Shown here: one piece after another, positions 28,284 through 36,528 of the stretch
Position numbering within the stretch: position 1 is the first letter of the stretch
How the letters are laid out: each line of letters begins with the position of its first letter
Source: Trinickia mobilis
GTDB taxonomy: Bacteria; Pseudomonadota; Gammaproteobacteria; Burkholderiales; Burkholderiaceae
DNA length: 64,000 bases
Reading direction: 5' to 3'
Assembly: GCF_017315705.1 (NCBI RefSeq)
Contig: NZ_JAFLRF010000023.1
Span: 1 to 64,000 of the forward strand
Notes under the pieces: model-generated
What the model saw: only the letters and a program-made list of their open reading frames with translations
What the model was told of the DNA's origin: nothing
Databases searched by the model: none
Position numbers and translations under genes: made by a program

Positions 28284-28417
28284 CTCGCCTCCGGCCCTGT
28301 GCGCCGTCTGTTACATGTCCCTAAATTCGAGCCTTGCGCAAAGTTATCAATTCGCGCCGCAGGCGCGGTCGGCCCGTCGCCCCGTCAACCCGATACGGAG
28401 ATTGTAGCTTATTTCCA

Positions 28418-28441
28418 GTGACTTTAAATCCCGTGACTTTA
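28418..28441. repeat. Two direct repeats with 15-nt spacing in the divergent promoter region
   Basis: GTGACTTTA occurs at 28418-28426 and again at 28433-28441, 15 nt apart. The AT-rich setting ahead of a regulator gene suggests a binding site or promoter elements. Confidence 0.5.
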
Positions 28442-28465
28442 TTTGCTGACTAGAAATATTGCCTC

Positions 28466-28490
28466 ATGTCGGCCAAGCTCCCGCCGACAT
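28466..28490. promoter_or_regulatory. Inverted repeat overlapping the start codon of the double-HTH gene
   Basis: ATGTCGGC (28466-28473) and GCCGACAT (28483-28490) are perfect 8-bp arms with a 9-nt spacer. The right arm runs into the ATG at 28489. Binding here by the encoded HTH protein would give autoregulation. Confidence 0.6.
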
Positions 28491-29034
28491 GACGAAACAA
28501 ATGCCAAAGAGCGTCTCCGGGCTCGCTGAAACGCTTAGATCGCGCAGGGACGAACTGGGCCTCTCCCAGGAGTCGTTGGCGCGAGCTACGGGCCTTTCTC
28601 GCAGCGTCGTCTCCCGGATGGAGCGCAACGCTGGGAATCCGCTGCTGAGCACACTGGAAATACTAGCGATGGGGTTGGACCTTGACGTTCGCATCCTGCT
28701 TGCTCCCGAACCGAATTCGAAGCTCGTCAAAAGCAACCAGACGCCGCTCGTTCGCGTGGGTGGGAACATTCATCGCTTGCGGAAGAAAATCGGGAAGCGT
28801 GGGTTGAGCCAGGAAAAACTGTCGATGCTCTCTGGCCATTTTCGGACTTACATAACCGAGCTGGAGATGGCACGCAATTCGCCGTCGATCGCTGACCTGG
28901 AATCCATTGCAGACCAGCTTGGTGTGCAGGTCATCGACCTGCTGGAGCCGCTTGACGAGGTTGACTACCAGACTCGCGTAGAGCGATTTGAAAAAGCCGG
29001 CGGCGACCCTCAGGGCAAGGAGTCCTCGCAGTGA
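28489..29034 (+). CDS. Regulator with two XRE-type helix-turn-helix domains
   Basis: A 181-residue protein (from ATG 28489) with two tandem Cro/C1-type HTH domains. The first spans about 11-70 (LGLSQESLARATGLSRSVVS). The second spans about 94-152 (RGLSQEKLSMLSGHFRTYIT, then LESIADQLGVQVIDLL). A TTG ten codons earlier is possible but would lie inside the inverted repeat. It is followed after 77 nt by the TniQ-like gene on the same strand, so it may control that gene and the divergent minus-strand run. Confidence 0.82.
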   Translation: MTKQMPKSVSGLAETLRSRRDELGLSQESLARATGLSRSVVSRMERNAGNPLLSTLEILAMGLDLDVRILLAPEPNSKLVKSNQTPLVRVGGNIHRLRKKIGKRGLSQEKLSMLSGHFRTYITELEMARNSPSIADLESIADQLGVQVIDLLEPLDEVDYQTRVERFEKAGGDPQGKESSQ

Positions 29035-29111
29035 GGGCTTCTCCCGACCGCGTGGCATCGCTGAGTCGGTCTCTCATCCACACAAGGGAAAAAATAAGGT
29101 CTTAACGCCTC

Positions 29112-30785
29112 ATGCGAATTGCGTATTTCGCGGCTGTCGAATATATCGTTCGCGCTCTGAAACTTCGCGTCGATGGCCTGCCGAACGAGATCGTCGAACG
29201 ATGCACTGGCATCCCTCACAATCTTCAAGATGACATCCTTCCTCTCGCAGGATTAATTGGTGACAAGAGTGATGACCTTGCGGGCTCCGTTCGGGAAGCG
29301 GCAAAAAGCATGTCCGCTGAGAATATAGCTATCGTGCAAATTGCCATCGAACTTTGGTGGGATGCACGGACGCGCGCCACAGTCCGAGACCGACGGCAAC
29401 CGATTGCTGTAGAAAGCGGCGCCGTCGCTGACCGGGTCGCTCAATGGGCGCGTGACGGGAAGGGATTGACCGGCCCATCAACGATTGACACGGGCTTCAT
29501 CGGTCTTCAGGACGATCCGTTGCCAACAGAATCATCGGTGTCGCTTGCTCTTCGGCTTCTCACGGCAAACGCTACGTCGTGGGGAGCTGCAACCAAGCTG
29601 TTTGGAATCAAGCTTTTCAAGACGGGATATTTCGGCAAGCCTCTATTTGTAAGCTTTAGCGGGTCTGCCATTCCTCTGCCGTGGCTTGACACCGAAGACA
29701 AACGCCTGTTTGCCCAGCTTCCGTACACGAGCGGGATGATTCTGAATGACCGCTTCCGTTTTTGTCCGGACTGTATTTCATGTCGTTTCCACAGTACTCT
29801 TCACCAAATCAACCTCGCCGAAACTTGCCCCGTCCATGGCACTCGCCTCACTGAAGTCTGCATTGCCTGTGGCAATACCGTAGGAGACTTCGAGCAACTA
29901 TTGCGACGTGGCCACAAGGCATACCACTGTTCCAAGTGTGAGCGACCGCTGGCAGGTCAAGCAATGACCTACCGAGAGTACCGGGACTTCCGAAATCAAG
30001 TGTCAGCACTCGAAAAGCGGCTCGAGCTCCTTGTTCGGTGGTTCCGCGACGCGCCAGCTCGGCTTTGGCCACTAGAGCAGTTGCTCGAACAAAATCGGGG
30101 ATCCGTAAAAAACTGGATCAACTGGGGTTTTACAACGGACTCTGTGGCGAAAACAGCCCACCGGTTTCATCCCCTTCCGATGCAGCCCACGACCTCACCA
30201 GCCTACGAAATGATCATAATGCCTTGGGCTCTCCGATCGCGAGAGGCTATTGGTGAGGTACCGCAACAGTTTTCTGACTGGGTATACCTGTCGACCGTTC
30301 GGAGAATTCTTGACTGGGTGAACGCCGATATGCACATTGCGCCGGCCTTCGGCGATTTCGATGACCTCGAATACAACGTCTTAATCAAGCGGGATGACGC
30401 TGGTCTGCGCCGAATGGCGTTGGCCTACTTTCGTAGATCTTTTGAAGAGTATCGAATCCATTCCGAAAAGTGGGCTTCGTTTCAGCCGAAGACCCCAAAC
30501 CTCCGGGTTACGGTCGATGGCTATGGTACGTACGCTATTCCGCGCCTGGCACGAAAAGCCTCTCTAATCGGTGCGTACGCTATGGTGCTCGCAGCGATGA
30601 AATTGAGGCAACGTGAAGGGTTTCACCGGTCACAACTCGGCGGGCTGAACTTTGCCCGTCCCGTCCCAACTGTAGTCCTTCCAGAACACAAGCTCTCGCC
30701 GTATCTGACATTCAGGGAAGGTGCGGTATTCGCACCGGCCGTCGATGGTTTGCCTATCGCCTCGCTTTACCGTGGACGAAGCTGA
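29112..30785 (+). CDS. Orphan TniQ/TnsD-like protein
   Basis: A 557-residue protein with the zinc-binding block of the TniQ family: Cys218, Cys221 and Cys224 (FRFCPDCISC), His227, His231, Cys239-Pro-Val-His242, Cys250, Cys253, and a second knuckle Cys273/Cys276 (YHCSKCERPL). TniQ/TnsD proteins choose target sites for Tn7-like transposons. No TnsA, TnsB/TniA or TnsC/TniB gene is present, so here it is an orphan or has been recruited. The N-terminal 200 residues are divergent, and the start has no strong ribosome binding site. A cluster of repeats follows 400 nt downstream. Confidence 0.72.
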   Translation: MRIAYFAAVEYIVRALKLRVDGLPNEIVERCTGIPHNLQDDILPLAGLIGDKSDDLAGSVREAAKSMSAENIAIVQIAIELWWDARTRATVRDRRQPIAVESGAVADRVAQWARDGKGLTGPSTIDTGFIGLQDDPLPTESSVSLALRLLTANATSWGAATKLFGIKLFKTGYFGKPLFVSFSGSAIPLPWLDTEDKRLFAQLPYTSGMILNDRFRFCPDCISCRFHSTLHQINLAETCPVHGTRLTEVCIACGNTVGDFEQLLRRGHKAYHCSKCERPLAGQAMTYREYRDFRNQVSALEKRLELLVRWFRDAPARLWPLEQLLEQNRGSVKNWINWGFTTDSVAKTAHRFHPLPMQPTTSPAYEMIIMPWALRSREAIGEVPQQFSDWVYLSTVRRILDWVNADMHIAPAFGDFDDLEYNVLIKRDDAGLRRMALAYFRRSFEEYRIHSEKWASFQPKTPNLRVTVDGYGTYAIPRLARKASLIGAYAMVLAAMKLRQREGFHRSQLGGLNFARPVPTVVLPEHKLSPYLTFREGAVFAPAVDGLPIASLYRGRS

Positions 30786-31607
30786 GGAGCGGTGGGCGAT
30801 TCACTAACTGCCGACTTCGGTCTGAATACCCGGGAGCCTGCTCGCCCTGCAACGGCTATTTGTCTCACGTATTTAGATACCTTCCAGGTGCTTGGCAGGA
30901 CCGACTTTCGGCGAGGCGACTCAGCACGGCAAGACGTCGAAAATTGAATGAAGCAGTCGCCAAACCGCGCTCCCAGTTCTGCAAATCTCCCTACTGTTAG
31001 GCTTGGTGCAATCGAGCGTCACCGCAACGGCCCGGCACATAAGGATTTGCGTGTTCAAGCTCGGCAACCTTACGGGAAGATTCAAGCAGTCCGCTCCGAT
31101 ATTCCGACTGTGGCGGCCTGGTTGCACGCCGGCATCGACTAATCTGCGACACCTTCCTCCGGTAAAACGCACTTCGTCGAGTCATTCTAGTTCTCAAATT
31201 CTCCGGTCTCGCCCCGCAAAATCGCTGAAAAATTTACAAACAGGCACTTTGCCGGCTCGAATGACTCGTTTTCCGTTCTCAAAATCTCCGTACTCAGCCC
31301 GTATCGTCAGTTTTTCGGGGGAAGTATGGAGATTTCGAGAACTCAGGAGGGAGATTTAAAGAACCAGAATGGCAAAGGTGGCGTCGCCGCTATTTTACAT
31401 AAGGTTCCGCGATTCAGTATCGATAACTTTTATTATGTTAAATTAAGAAACCCTGAACAGGGCCGACGCAGGACGTTTGCGCTCCCCGATCTAGTCCGAA
31501 GACCTAACCGAAAAAGAGCTCCGAGGGACGCCGCGATAAAAAGATTGCAATGCATGCGATGCGCCAGATAAACTAAGTTCAATGGGCTAAGTCTATATGA
31601 GGTAGCT
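30786..31607. other. Intergenic region of 822 nt with a repeat cluster
   Basis: I see no supported gene. Short frames exist on both strands but have no start signals or family features. The notable content is the four-copy motif at 31190-31364. The region is AT-richer than the flanking genes. Confidence 0.5.
31190..31364. repeat. Four copies of a 15-nt motif, two in each orientation
   Basis: Copies: GTTCTCAAATTCTCC (31190-31204, plus), GTTCTCAAAATCTCC (31275-31289, plus), GTTCTCGAAATCTCC (31328-31342, minus) and GTTCTTTAAATCTCC (31350-31364, minus). Copies 2 and 3 extend into 27-nt arms facing each other (31275-31301 and 31316-31342, 22 of 27 positions matching). This looks like recombinase or repressor binding sites, or a small inverted-repeat element. 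Confidence 0.8.
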
Positions 31608-31859
31608 ATGCAGATTTACAACATGCACGATGCCAAGACCAACCTGTCTCGGCTGATCGAGGAAACTGTGAGCGGTGGCGAGCCGTTCGTTATTGCTAAG
31701 GCCGGCAAGCCGCTGGTCAAGGTGGTGCGCATCGATGTGGAAGCAGAAAAACCACCACGGCGCATCGGCTTCATGAAAGGACAGATCAAGGTACCAGCGG
31801 ACTTCGACACAATGGGAGCAGACGAGATCAGCGACTTGTTCGAGGGCAAAGCGAAGTGA
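31608..31859 (+). CDS. Phd/YefM-like antitoxin
   Basis: An 83-residue antitoxin starting MQIYNMHDAKTNLSRLIEE, with EPFVIAKAGKPLVKV and a C-terminal tail RRIGFMKGQIKVPADFD that should bind the toxin. GAGGTAGCT precedes the ATG. It overlaps the PIN-domain toxin gene by 4 nt, the standard type II arrangement. The pair is probably autoregulated. Confidence 0.92.
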   Translation: MQIYNMHDAKTNLSRLIEETVSGGEPFVIAKAGKPLVKVVRIDVEAEKPPRRIGFMKGQIKVPADFDTMGADEISDLFEGKAK

Positions 31860-32245
31860 AGCTGCTACTCGACACTCATCTGTTGATTTGGGCTGCAGCC
31901 GACGATCCTGCCTTACCCAACGAAGCGCGTACGGCCATCGAGGACACTGAGAACACCCTGTACTTCAGCGTCGCAAGCATTTGGGAAATTGTCATCAAGA
32001 GCACGCTAGGACGTGACGACTTTCAAGTCGATGCACGCGTCCTGCGCAGGAACCTACTAGATGCTGGTTACGAAGAACTGCCCATCGAAGCGCAGCATGC
32101 ATTCGAAGTCGCGGCGCTCCCACAGATTCACAAAGACCCGTTCGACCGGCTTCTCGTCGGTCAAGCGATGGCGGAAGGAATCGTGTTGCTGACCCACGAT
32201 GAACAGATAAAACGGTACGACTTCGCTCCGGTACGGTACGTCTAG
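31856..32245 (+). CDS. PIN-domain toxin, VapC-like
   Basis: A 129-residue PIN-domain ribonuclease. Acidic residues expected for the active site are visible in LLLDTHLLIWAA (Asp5), SIWEIVIK (Glu) and HKDPFDRLLVGQAM (Asp), with a late LTHDEQI. These toxins usually cleave tRNA or rRNA when the antitoxin is lost. Overlaps its antitoxin by 4 nt. Intact. Confidence 0.92.
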   Translation: MKLLLDTHLLIWAAADDPALPNEARTAIEDTENTLYFSVASIWEIVIKSTLGRDDFQVDARVLRRNLLDAGYEELPIEAQHAFEVAALPQIHKDPFDRLLVGQAMAEGIVLLTHDEQIKRYDFAPVRYV

Positions 32246-32343
32246 CTAGGCCCTAAGTCATGTCTCGGGTGTGTTGTCGCCTTGGTCATGCAGGTCGAAA
32301 ATCAATAACGAAGGCAGCACACAGGCAGGCGCCCGTTGTGGGC

Positions 32344-32359
32344 AGACCGATAATGGTCT
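32344..32359. promoter_or_regulatory. Operator-like palindrome ahead of the second toxin-antitoxin pair
   Basis: AGACCGATAATGGTCT has 5-bp arms (AGACC/GGTCT) around GATAAT and is followed by a further TTGGTCC. It lies 36 nt before the antitoxin start and overlaps a probable promoter, as expected of an autoregulated module. Confidence 0.5.
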
Positions 32360-32395
32360 ATATTTGGTCCTATCCAGCCTGCAACGGAGCAACTG

Positions 32396-32680
32396 ATGCA
32401 TATCGCCGATCACGTGAAGCCGATCAGCTACCTCAAGAGCGAAGCGGCACAAATCGTTAAAGACCTGACCGACTCCGGTGAGCCGCTCATCATTACGCAG
32501 AACGGCGAAGCGAAGCTCGTCGTTCAGGATGTACGGACCTATGAAGCCACGCAACAGACGATCGCCCTCCTGAAGATCCTGGCCATCGGCCAAAAACAGA
32601 TCGAGCGCGCAGACCACGTCGACGGCGACGAATTCTTTGCGGAGCTTAACGAACTCGACCGCCACGAAAAGCTCCGCTAA
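32396..32680 (+). CDS. Phd/YefM-like antitoxin of a ParE/RelE pair
   Basis: A 94-residue antitoxin: MHIADHVKPISYLKSEAAQI, then EPLIITQNGEAKLVVQD, the YefM/RelB-like DNA-binding core, and a helical acidic tail. GGAG lies 8 nt upstream of the ATG. Its stop overlaps the toxin start by one base. The tail is the likely toxin-wrapping segment. Confidence 0.9.
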   Translation: MHIADHVKPISYLKSEAAQIVKDLTDSGEPLIITQNGEAKLVVQDVRTYEATQQTIALLKILAIGQKQIERADHVDGDEFFAELNELDRHEKLR

Positions 32681-33018
32681 TGCAAGCCCCGCGGTTGAAG
32701 TACCGCATCCTGCCGACTGCCCGAATCGGCATCGATGAATTGAGAAGTTACATTGTCCGCGCATTCGGGTGGGAGACATGGCGTCAGACATCGGCGCAGA
32801 TTCAGGAAACGATCAAACACATTCGCCAGTTTCCCGAGAGCGGCCATGTGCCTGTTGAGCTTGAGGGCTTCGTCGATGATACTTTTCGACAGGCCCTTTC
32901 CGGCAAGAACCGGATCATTTATCAGGTGCGGGACGACACCGTTTACATTCACCTCGTCGTCGATACGCGACGCGATCTGCAAGCCCTTCTCCAAAGAATC
33001 GTGCTCCGGCTGATGTAA
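32680..33018 (+). CDS. ParE/RelE-family toxin
   Basis: A 112-residue toxin of the ParE/RelE fold: KYRILPTARIGIDELRSYIV, helical middle IQETIKHIRQFPESG, then NRIIYQVRDDTVYIHLVVDTRRD, the typical end strands. ParE members poison gyrase and RelE members cut mRNA; sequence alone does not decide. Directly follows its antitoxin. Intact. Confidence 0.88.
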   Translation: MQAPRLKYRILPTARIGIDELRSYIVRAFGWETWRQTSAQIQETIKHIRQFPESGHVPVELEGFVDDTFRQALSGKNRIIYQVRDDTVYIHLVVDTRRDLQALLQRIVLRLM

Positions 33019-33114
33019 GTCGCCGCGAGGCGACACGCGTTCTTAAGTGACCTTGCCTCTGTTTCACGAATCCCATAGCCGAGGCAATCAGGCCGGCTCT
33101 GTCGCAACAAGGCG

Positions 33115-33380
33115 TTAAGGTAAGATTCGGCCGACGTGGCCGTGCCTGGCTGGCGTCGGGCCGGACTGATAGACCGCCGGATTGAGTCCGAAGTAGCTCA
33201 CCAGCTTCTCCGGATTCGGAAACCTCTCAATGTCGCCGATGGCTGACAGCAACCCGATCGCTACCGTGGCATTGACGCCGGTGATCGTCGGTAGCCTACG
33301 CAATCGCTGGTCGCCGATGGCAGCCTGCGCCAGCGCTTGATCTACGGCAGGCAGAAGCCGACGCGGCAAAGGCTGATATT
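33115..33380 (-). pseudogene. IS110-family transposase fragment
   Basis: The minus-strand frame has LRRLPTITGVNATVAIGLLS, AIGDIERFPNPEKLVSYFGL and GPTPARHGHVGRI, the C-terminal Transposase_20 domain of IS110 enzymes. Both ends are cut off: the N-terminal DEDD domain is missing and the frame stops early at 33115. Confidence 0.82.
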
Positions 33381-33665
33381 CCTGAACTCGCGCAGGTAAA
33401 GCACGTTTTCGTCAAAGCGGCTGCACGCGTGAACAACCGCGTCGAGAACAGCCACCAACCGACCCGCAGGCGCGAACGCCAGATTTGCGGCTTTCGTGAT
33501 GCGCGTCGCACGCAGGCGTTTCTCTCATGCTTTGGCCCGATCCGGCAGCACTTCGCGTTGCCCAGACATCAGATGAACGTCGCATGTCATTGCGCCTTAC
33601 TCAAAGAACGCCTCGCCACATGGCACGGTCGGACTGTCTCTGCCGCAGTCGATGACGTTATTTAA
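33381..33665 (+). pseudogene. IS6-like transposase C-terminal fragment
   Basis: The plus-strand frame includes VKHVFVKAAARVNNRVENSH, then QPTRRRERQICGFRDARRTQ and GPIRQHF, the well-known end of IS6-type transposases (NNRxENSHxPTRxRER). It abuts the IS110 fragment and has no N-terminus, so it is a remnant. Confidence 0.8.
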
Positions 33666-34176
33666 TAAGGATAACTACTCTTTAAACAAACACTTTGCCT
33701 ACGCTCGTCAACTTGACAGAGCCAATGCCTTCATTGGCTGTCTTTCACAACAGCATTCTCCGGTTTATTCTGGCAAAAGCACATATCCGCTTAGGGTCGG
33801 CCGCCACGGTCGCACAACACGAAACGGCCGCTACCAACAAAGCCGCGCACCTCGGCCGCGGCGCTCACCAACACGGCGAACGTGGCACGCGCACCAGCGC
33901 GCCGCAGCAGACAGGTTTTTTCATGACGACAACCCCCATGTCAGTCGATGTCATCGGGGCAGCTAACCGGAGCATGGGAAACCGTCAGGCCTTTAACCTG
34001 GTGTTATGAAGTGGCGATAAAAATGCATACGACAACAAAAATCAAACTCCCTAGGATACGCAATGCCTCGCGCCGATCCGCGATGGTCGCTGCCAGCCGC
34101 GGCACGGCCCCGATTTGCCACGCGAAACCTGACCGGGGCGCTTCGCTCCGCACGCCATCACCACCCCGAGGTTCCG
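33666..34176. other. Intergenic region of 511 nt ahead of the plus-strand catabolic operon
   Basis: No supported gene. It contains the junction from IS fragments to the catabolic region and, at 34004-34020, a LysR-type box. Transcription of the operon presumably starts within about 120 nt upstream of the ATG at 34177. Confidence 0.5.
34004..34020. promoter_or_regulatory. LysR-type box, TTAT-N9-ATAA (copy 1)
   Basis: TTATGAAGTGGCGATAA. Its reverse complement TTATCGCCACTTCATAA matches copy 2 (46556) at 13 of 17 positions. It fits the T-N11-A rule of LysR sites and lies upstream of the five-gene plus-strand operon. Confidence 0.65.
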
Positions 34177-34974
34177 ATGAGACGTTTGATCCATGCCGCC
34201 CGGCTGCTTGCCCTGCTTGGCTCGTTCGCCTTTGCCTGCGCGCATGCTGCGTTACCCACCCGCCTGAATGCCGCCACCAGCGGCGACCTGCCGCCGGTTT
34301 CCTTTGTCAACGCGCAAAACGAACTCGACGGCTACGACGTACAGGTGGCGCGGTTCGTGAGCCATTACACCGGCATTCCGATGCAGCTCAACCGCCTCGA
34401 TTTCAAGGGCATCCTGCCGGGCCTGCAGACAGGCCGCTTCGATATCGTGTTCTCGAACGTCAACATCACGCCCGAGCGCAGCGCGATCTTCGATTATTCG
34501 ATCCCGTACTCGCGCTCGGCCGTCGTCGTGGTGGCGCGCAACGGCGTCACCGACATCAAGGGTTACAAGGATCTCAAGGGCAAGCGGGTGGGCGCGATCG
34601 CCGGCGCCAACGACGGCGAGATGCCGGCCCGCGAGATCGAGAAGAAATACGGCGAATTCGGCTCGTTCAAGGGTTACGGCGGCTACGCCGAGATGTTCAC
34701 CGATCTCGCGGTGGGCCGAATCGACGCAGTGGTCGCGCCCGATACCTCGGCCGCCAATCTGCTGCATCAGCGCCCCGGCATCGGCGCGATCGTCGGCGAG
34801 CCCTATCAGGTGCGCTTCGTCGGCGCACCGATGCCGAAGGGCTCGACCGAACTCAAGGCCCGAGTGGATGCCGCGGTCCGCGAAATGAAGAAGGAAGGAC
34901 TGCTCGACAAATGGGGCAAGCAGTATTTCGGCATCGATCACTACGGCGCCCAGCTCAAGGAGGACGTGAAGTGA
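34177..34974 (+). CDS. Polar amino-acid-type ABC transporter substrate-binding protein
   Basis: A 265-residue precursor with a Sec signal peptide (MRRLIHAARLLALLGSFAFA, cleavage near AHAA). The mature part is a family-3 solute-binding fold: LPPVSFVNAQNELDGYDVQV, then DIVFSNVNITPERSAIFDYS and KRVGAIAGANDGEMPA. The ATG at 34177 gives the signal peptide at the right place. First gene of a plus-strand operon with permease, ATPase, hydantoinase and dehydrogenase. The ligand is inferred to be the nitrogen compound degraded by the cluster. Confidence 0.92.
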   Translation: MRRLIHAARLLALLGSFAFACAHAALPTRLNAATSGDLPPVSFVNAQNELDGYDVQVARFVSHYTGIPMQLNRLDFKGILPGLQTGRFDIVFSNVNITPERSAIFDYSIPYSRSAVVVVARNGVTDIKGYKDLKGKRVGAIAGANDGEMPAREIEKKYGEFGSFKGYGGYAEMFTDLAVGRIDAVVAPDTSAANLLHQRPGIGAIVGEPYQVRFVGAPMPKGSTELKARVDAAVREMKKEGLLDKWGKQYFGIDHYGAQLKEDVK

Positions 34975-35041
34975 GCGCCTCGCCTCGCCACGCCGCTGGC
35001 GCCGTCACAAGCGGACGCGGCGCGACTTGCAGGGAGCGGCC

Positions 35042-35758
35042 GTGAACATCGATTTCGCCCTGGTGCTGCCCTATCTGCCGGTACTGCTCAAGGCCGCGCT
35101 GCTGACGATCTTCCTCGCCGCGGTCACCCAGTGCTGCGGCACCCTCGCCGGCCTCGTCCTGGCGCTGGCGCGCGAATCGCGTCACGCTGCGCTGCGCGGC
35201 GTGGCCTTCGCGTATATCTGGGTGTTCCGCGGCACGCCGGTGCTGCTGCATCTGTTTTTTGTCTATTACGCGGCACCGCTCTTCGGCCTGCGCCTCGATG
35301 CGATACCGGCTGCCATCATCGCGCTGTCGATGAGCTCGGCGGCCTATAACGGCGAGATTATTCGCGCCGGCATCCGCGCCGTGCATCGCGGACAGATCGA
35401 GGCCGCCCAGGCGGTCGGCATGACCTATCCGCGCGTCCTGCGCCATATCGTGCTGCCGCAGGCCATGCGCATCGTGCTGCCCCCCTACGTCGGCAATTTC
35501 ATCAGCCATACCAAGAACACCTCGCTCGCCTCGGTGATCACCGTGCCCGAATTGATGCTGACCGCCCAGACCATCTACAGCAGCACTTACCGCGCCGTGG
35601 AAGTGCTGACGCTGACCGGCGTGATCTATCTGGCGATCACCACGGTGCTGACGCTCGCGCAGCTGCATCTCGAGCGCGCCGGCACCACTCGCCGCGCGCC
35701 GCGGCGCCGCCCGCCGGGCGGCGCAAGCGCCCCGGCGGCCGAAGGCAACGCGCCATGA
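35042..35758 (+). CDS. Amino-acid-type ABC transporter permease (HisM/GlnP-like)
   Basis: A 238-residue membrane protein starting at GTG 35042 after AGGGAGCGGCC. About five membrane segments; [20 protein letters not shown] and the loop [20 protein letters not shown] are the HisMQ/GlnP signatures. The proline/arginine-rich C-terminal tail ([14 protein letters not shown]) is unusual and probably cytoplasmic. It overlaps the ATPase by 4 nt. Confidence 0.9.
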   Translation: MNIDFALVLPYLPVLLKAALLTIFLAAVTQCCGTLAGLVLALARESRHAALRGVAFAYIWVFRGTPVLLHLFFVYYAAPLFGLRLDAIPAAIIALSMSSAAYNGEIIRAGIRAVHRGQIEAAQAVGMTYPRVLRHIVLPQAMRIVLPPYVGNFISHTKNTSLASVITVPELMLTAQTIYSSTYRAVEVLTLTGVIYLAITTVLTLAQLHLERAGTTRRAPRRRPPGGASAPAAEGNAP

Positions 35759-36528
35759 GCCAGACACCGATGATCGAAGTTCGCGGATTGCACAAGCATT
35801 TCGAGACGGTCAAGGCGCTCAATGGCGTCGACGTGTGCATCGGCCGCGGCGAAGTGGTCTGTCTGATCGGCCCGAGTGGCTCGGGCAAGAGCACGCTGCT
35901 GCGCTCGATCAATCATCTCGAGAAACCTACCCAGGGCGAAGTGCTGATCGACGGCCAGATCGTCGGCTACGTCGAGGCGGCCGGCGCGCAACGCCGGCCG
36001 ATGACGGGCCGCGAACTGGCCGCCATGCGCGCCGAGGTCGGCATGGTGTTCCAGCTGTTCTATCTGTGGCCACACCTGTCGGTGCTCGACAACGTCGCGC
36101 TCGGCATGACCACGGTGCGCGGCATACGCGGCGCCCAGGCAGCGCAACGCGCGCGCGAACTGCTCGCCAAGGTTGGGCTGGCGCACAAGCACGATGCCTG
36201 GCCCGAAGAGCTTTCCGGCGGCCAGCGGCAGCGCGTGGCCATCGCGCGGGCGCTGGCGATGACGCCCAAAGTGATCCTGTTCGACGAACCGACGTCGGCT
36301 CTCGATCCCGAACGCGTAGGCGAAGTGCTGGAAACCATGGAGGCGGTGGCGGCCGAAGGCCTGACGATGATGGTGGCCACGCATGAGATGAGCTTCGCGC
36401 GCCGTGTCTCAGATCGCGTGATCTTCATGGACGACGGCCGCATCGTCGAGGCGGGCGAGCCCGAACAGATCTTCGAGCGCCCCGCCAGCGAGCGGCTCAA
36501 GCGCTTTCTCGAAAAGGTGCTGCGATGA
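35755..36528 (+). CDS. Amino-acid-type ABC transporter ATPase (GlnQ/HisP-like)
   Basis: A 257-residue ATP-binding subunit with Walker [10 protein letters not shown] (about 40-48), Q-loop [14 protein letters not shown], signature [15 protein letters not shown], Walker [15 protein letters not shown] and switch ATHEMSFA. The Q-loop differs from the usual [12 protein letters not shown] at two aromatic positions. Overlaps permease and hydantoinase by 4 nt each, indicating a tightly coupled operon. Confidence 0.94.
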   Translation: MSQTPMIEVRGLHKHFETVKALNGVDVCIGRGEVVCLIGPSGSGKSTLLRSINHLEKPTQGEVLIDGQIVGYVEAAGAQRRPMTGRELAAMRAEVGMVFQLFYLWPHLSVLDNVALGMTTVRGIRGAQAAQRARELLAKVGLAHKHDAWPEELSGGQRQRVAIARALAMTPKVILFDEPTSALDPERVGEVLETMEAVAAEGLTMMVATHEMSFARRVSDRVIFMDDGRIVEAGEPEQIFERPASERLKRFLEKVLR

